Below are positions 5,933 to 8,629 of a DNA stretch of 8,629 nt, piece by piece (the first letter of the stretch is position 1; the number at the start of each line of letters is the position of its first letter). The DNA comes from an uncultured Collinsella sp. (GTDB lineage: Bacteria; Actinomycetota; Coriobacteriia; Coriobacteriales; Coriobacteriaceae). The position numbers and the translations under genes are program-made. The stretch covers positions 1 through 8,629 of the forward strand of contig CABUTH010000081.1 in assembly GCA_902494465.1 (NCBI GenBank), written 5' to 3'. The notes under the pieces were generated by a model that was not told the DNA's origin, made no database searches, and was given only the letters and a program-made list of their open reading frames with translations.

Positions 5933-7225
5933 CTACCGGTGGTCGGCGATGTAGCCCAAAGCGACGGCGGTATAAGCCGCGGCGCCGAGGGGAAGCTCGG
6001 CATCGTTAAAGCGCGCCTTGGGATGATGCTGGGCAAAATGCTCGTCCGTGTCGGTTACGGCCGCGCCCACGGTAAAGTACGCACTCGGAATCTCGCTCGA
6101 GATAAGCGCGAAGTCCTCACTCGCCATGGCATGGAAAAGCGGCAAGAAAGCCGCCTTGGGCAGCACTGCGCCCACGTAGCCAAGCGACGCCTGAGTCATA
6201 TCGCTGTCGAGTACAAGCGGCGGAACATCCGAAAGCGTCTCGATGGTCGCCGGCGTACGATATGTTGTGGCAACACCGTTAACGACCTCCGCGATGCGGG
6301 TCTTTAGGTGCTCCATGAGCTCAACGTCAAAGCCGCGCAGCGTTCCCTCGAGCACGCAGGTGTCGGGGATGACGTTGGCCGCCAAGCCACCGGCGAACTT
6401 ACCAACGGTAAGTGCGACTTCCTTGGCCGCCGGCACCTCGCGGGAGATAAGCTCCTGGAGCGCCAGGTGCACATGGACGCCGGCCGTGATGGGATCGATG
6501 CAGATCTCGGGGCTCGAGCCATGGCCGCCCTTGCCCTGCAGCGTGATGCGAAAACCGTACACGCCCGAAAGCGCCGGGCTCCCATAGAGCACCAGGCCGA
6601 GCGGCGATTGGCTGTTGACATGCATGGCAAAGGCCGCCTGAGGGCGCGGGTTCTGCAGCAGGCCATCGGCGATGGCAGCGCGTGCTCCCTCAAAGGTCTC
6701 CTCGCCCGGCTGGAACAGCAATTTCACCGTGGCGTTGGCCTCCACAAGCTCGGCCTCGCGGGCCTTGAGCAGGCGCGCCGCACCAAGCAGCGCCGTCGCG
6801 TGCATATCGTGACCGCAAGCATGCATGCAGCCATTGGTGGATGCAAAGGGCTCGCCGGATTCCTCGACAACGGGTAGGGCATCCATATCGCCTCGGAGCA
6901 TGACGACCGTTCCGGCCTGCTCGTCCTTGCACGTGCCATTGCCCTGAGCGGCCGCACCGGCACCGATCAGGCCAACGACGCAGGAACCGTCGACTAGCGT
7001 GGTATGGGGGATGTCCATCTCGTCCAGACGTGCCTGAATATAGGCAGACGTCTGCGGAAGATTGTTACCCAGCTCGGGCATCTGGTGTAGATCGTGTCGC
7101 CATGCAGCGAGCTCGTCTGCAAAAGCCTGAGCTTCTGCGACAAGACCGTCACCGATAGCGGCCTGCGCCGCCGCGGTGGCCTGGGGCGCTGGTTGCGGTT
7201 GAAAATCGGACAGAGCTGATGCCAT
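5933..7225 (-). CDS. M20-family amidohydrolase (N-acyl-amino-acid / hippurate hydrolase type)
   Basis: Predicted cytosolic metal-dependent hydrolase that cleaves N-acyl amino acids or related amides, releasing an amino acid and an acid. At 430 residues it is slightly longer than typical M20D members because of an alanine- and glutamine-rich N-terminal stretch (residues 8-25). Visible features: RHDLHQMPELG at 43-53, RGDMDALPV at 111-119, the metal-binding CGHD (Cys137, His139), the QPGEE catalytic and ligand glutamates at 175-176, His202 in AMHV, the dimerisation-domain GKGGHGSSPE at 231-240, and a final His365 in FHAMASEDF. I chose ATG 7225 because GGAGGG lies 5 bases upstream; the open frame reaches 7303, but that part overlaps the terminator of the preceding gene. 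No signal peptide is seen. A transporter gene follows downstream, which may suggest linked uptake, but a terminator lies between them. Exact substrate is not decidable from sequence. Confidence 0.92.
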   Translation of the reverse strand: MASALSDFQPQPAPQATAAAQAAIGDGLVAEAQAFADELAAWRHDLHQMPELGNNLPQTSAYIQARLDEMDIPHTTLVDGSCVVGLIGAGAAAQGNGTCKDEQAGTVVMLRGDMDALPVVEESGEPFASTNGCMHACGHDMHATALLGAARLLKAREAELVEANATVKLLFQPGEETFEGARAAIADGLLQNPRPQAAFAMHVNSQSPLGLVLYGSPALSGVYGFRITLQGKGGHGSSPEICIDPITAGVHVHLALQELISREVPAAKEVALTVGKFAGGLAANVIPDTCVLEGTLRGFDVELMEHLKTRIAEVVNGVATTYRTPATIETLSDVPPLVLDSDMTQASLGYVGAVLPKAAFLPLFHAMASEDFALISSEIPSAYFTVGAAVTDTDEHFAQHHPKARFNDAELPLGAAAYTAVALGYIADHR

Positions 7226-7255
7226 AGAAGCCCTCCAGTAACGTTTTTGCAGCAC

Positions 7256-7277
7256 GCACTTTGATAGCGTAAAGTGC
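7256..7277. promoter_or_regulatory. Inverted repeat upstream of the amidohydrolase, possible operator
   Basis: GCACTTT (7256-7262) and AAAGTGC (7271-7277) form a perfect 7-bp inverted repeat with an 8-base spacer, about 30 bases upstream of ATG 7225. The size suits a dimeric repressor site. I could not identify a convincing promoter pair here, so the regulatory role is inferred from position only. Confidence 0.35.
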
Positions 7278-7303
7278 AAGGTACAACTGTAAGGGCATGA
7301 CAT

Positions 7304-7328
7304 AAAAATGCCGCCCTGGGAGGGCGGC
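7304..7328 (-). terminator. Strong intrinsic terminator of the EamA transporter gene
   Basis: In minus-strand RNA, GCCGCCCU and AGGGCGGC form a perfect 8-bp GC-rich stem around a CCC loop (7328-7310). A-UUUUU follows (7309-7304). It begins 12 bases after the transporter stop codon. Confidence 0.88.
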
Positions 7329-7340
7329 GCAACAAGTTGT

Positions 7341-8324
7341 TTACAATTGCGGGTGTGATTTTCGGCGCAAGAAATCGAAATGCGTCTCGCTCAAGATAAT
7401 CGAAAGAAAGATGAGCGCGAAGCCGGCGAGCAGGCGCGAGGTGAGCGCCTCCCCCATCAGCAGCACCGAGAACAGCACGCCCGAAGGCGACTCCATCGAA
7501 AGGAGCAGTGAGCCCGTCGAGGCCGAGACATGCGCCAAGCCGACGTTTTGGATGAGCAGAGCCGCGCATGTGCAACCAACCGAGAGAAACGCCATCGCGC
7601 TGATAAAGCTCGGCGTCCACACGGACAGAGGCGCTTGGGTCTCGAATAGCAGCGACGTTGCCAGGCTCAGCACGCCGTTGCCCACAAACATCCAAAACGT
7701 GATGACGTTGATGTCCATTTTGCGACCGTACTTGGCAGTCACCGCCATCTGGATGGCGAAAAAGACCGCACCCGCCAGCGTAATGACATCACCGATGTTG
7801 AATTCAACGCTATCGAGCGCCACCAAGCCAATGCCCGCCAAGCACAGCAGCGCCGCGCCCAGGTTATAGCGGGTGAGTTTTTCGCCGCTCAGAAAATAGC
7901 TCGCGAACGGCACAACGATGCAATACGTGCCCGTCAAAAAAGCATTCTTGCCCGCCGTGGTGTGCGCCAGACCGACTGTCTGCAGGGCGTAGGCGGCCCA
8001 CATAAGTGCGCCCATGCCAAGTCCGACGATAAGGTTGCGGGCGTTGAGGTGCGCGATGATGCGCTTGTGGAAGATGAAAAACATGACCAACGCCGCAGGC
8101 AGAAAGCGCACGTAGAGCAGTTCGAACACCGGAATGGTGTCGAGCGCGTCCTTCATGGTCGTAAAGGAGTAGCCCCAGACGACTGCCACCGAAAGCAGCA
8201 GGACTTTCCAGAACAGCGGCGAGCGAGCGCCGGCGCCGCGGGAGGTGCCGCCCGCGCCCAGGTCCTCGCGAGCAACAGGGCTATCGGGCATCATTTCGAT
8301 ATTGTCAGTGGCATGCTGGGCCAT
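7341..8324 (-). CDS. EamA-family (DMT superfamily) transporter
   Basis: Predicted ten-helix inner-membrane permease of the drug/metabolite transporter superfamily; members export or import amino acids, nucleotides or other small metabolites. Two EamA repeats are visible. The first (residues about 38-172) contains YALQTVGLAHTTAGKNAFL and ends with SGEKL near 146-150. The second (about 178-312) contains IQNVGLAHVSASTGSLL and MGEAL at 290-294. These paired GLAH...T/S...GE segments are the usual repeat hallmarks. The first 36 residues are polar and glycine-rich, and the C-terminus is basic (FLRRKSHPQL), so it likely faces the cytosol. At 327 residues it is slightly longer than average because of this N-terminal tail. 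ATG 8324 is supported by GAGGA 6 bases upstream. It ends 12 bases before a strong terminator, so it is probably transcribed alone. Substrate unknown. Confidence 0.92.
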   Translation of the reverse strand: MAQHATDNIEMMPDSPVAREDLGAGGTSRGAGARSPLFWKVLLLSVAVVWGYSFTTMKDALDTIPVFELLYVRFLPAALVMFFIFHKRIIAHLNARNLIVGLGMGALMWAAYALQTVGLAHTTAGKNAFLTGTYCIVVPFASYFLSGEKLTRYNLGAALLCLAGIGLVALDSVEFNIGDVITLAGAVFFAIQMAVTAKYGRKMDINVITFWMFVGNGVLSLATSLLFETQAPLSVWTPSFISAMAFLSVGCTCAALLIQNVGLAHVSASTGSLLLSMESPSGVLFSVLLMGEALTSRLLAGFALIFLSIILSETHFDFLRRKSHPQL

Positions 8325-8391
8325 AGGGCATCCTCGCGCTCAATCTGGGCGTGGTGTCCGCACGCGCATGGCTGCGTGCCGCCTCATGGTC

Positions 8392-8428
8392 AAATAAAAG
8401 CAGGGCGCACCGGACCCCCGGCACGCCC
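8392..8428 (-). terminator. Intrinsic terminator upstream of the EamA gene
   Basis: In minus-strand RNA, 8428-8418 pairs with 8413-8403 as an unbroken 11-bp GC-rich stem (two G-U wobbles) around a GGGU loop. UG then CUUUUAUUU follows. In plus-strand RNA the two wobbles become A/C mismatches, so it serves minus transcription. It would end a transcript coming from the right, or act as an attenuator if the EamA transcript starts further upstream. Confidence 0.72.
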
Positions 8429-8629
8429 CGCTACTGTAGCAACAATCAAGCAGCCCGTGCAATCCAGCCCGCTAAAGCGTCGGCAAAGTGAACCTCGATG
8501 CTCCGGCAATGTCAGCGAAAACGACCCTAAGCGAGCAAGGTGACGTGAAATGAAAGGGCGCTGACCTTCTGGTCGCGCCCTTGAAATTGAACGTCAGATT
8601 GCCGCTTAGGGGCGTTTGCAGCGTCGAGC
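8429..8629. other. Gene-free stretch at the right end
   Basis: I see no supportable gene here. On the minus strand a frame entering from the right edge ends at TAA 8608-8606 after seven codons (ARRCKRP), which could be the tail of a gene outside the window. An 11-bp palindrome, GCTACTGTAGC, lies at 8430-8440. A weak minus-strand promoter-like pair (TTGCAC, 18 bases, TACAGT) ends just before the terminator hairpin. Short open frames here show no family features. Confidence 0.4.
8551..8582 (-). terminator. Candidate terminator of a gene beyond the right edge
   Basis: AAGGGCGC (minus 8582-8575) plus GACC pairs with GGTC plus GCGCCCTT (to 8554) around an AGAA loop, giving a 12-bp stem with one bulged A. 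UCAUUUC follows, a weak U-rich tail. It starts 24 bases after the TAA at 8608-8606, a normal distance. The orientation is not certain, because the stem is nearly symmetric. Confidence 0.45.

Noticed and set aside
7226..7303. N-terminal extension of the amidohydrolase to 7303.
   Set aside because: The extra 26 residues would overlap the intrinsic terminator of the previous gene and lack a ribosome binding site; GGAGGG sits correctly before ATG 7225.
7962..8543. A 193-codon plus-strand open frame at the right end.
   Set aside because: Most of it is antisense to the EamA gene, and the rest crosses the terminator hairpin; no protein family features are visible.

Overview
The window is GC-rich with compact genes, and every gene I can support is transcribed on the minus strand. 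The phosphoenolpyruvate carboxylase and histidyl-tRNA synthetase types, the sigma70-like TATAAT boxes and the GTG start fit an anaerobic gut actinobacterium of the Coriobacteriia (Collinsella-like). That placement is inference from sequence style, not a database result.

Layout, read right to left in the direction of transcription: (1) 8325-8629 has no gene I can defend, but holds one good and one weak minus-strand terminator hairpin, so one or two upstream transcripts end here. (2) 7341-8324 encodes an EamA-family (drug/metabolite transporter superfamily) membrane protein, closed by a strong intrinsic terminator at 7304-7328. (3) 5933-7225 encodes an M20-family amidohydrolase (N-acyl-amino-acid or hippurate hydrolase type), followed by a hairpin terminator inside a larger nested inverted repeat. 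(4) 4506-5809 is a major facilitator transporter split by a one-base frameshift near 5432-5445. (5) 4267-4470 is a run of three long palindromes packed almost end to end between the transporter and hisS. (6) 2889-4202 is hisS. (7) 2632-2888 carries the hisS terminator hairpin and a clear ppc promoter. (8) 1-2631 is ppc, cut by the window edge and lacking roughly its last 60 residues.

The genes look like a mix of core metabolism (ppc anaplerosis, hisS tRNA charging) and a peripheral nutrient block. The amidohydrolase would release amino acids from N-acylated precursors, and the adjacent transporters could move substrates or products; this link is positional inference only. Most genes appear to be separate transcription units, because hairpin terminators separate them.

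I do not see a CRISPR array, a transposase, a toxin-antitoxin pair, an RNA gene or an obvious new defence system. The most unusual element is the triple-palindrome cluster. Two of its hairpins pair without mismatch in their main stems only when read as minus-strand RNA. The frameshifted transporter is the second point of interest.
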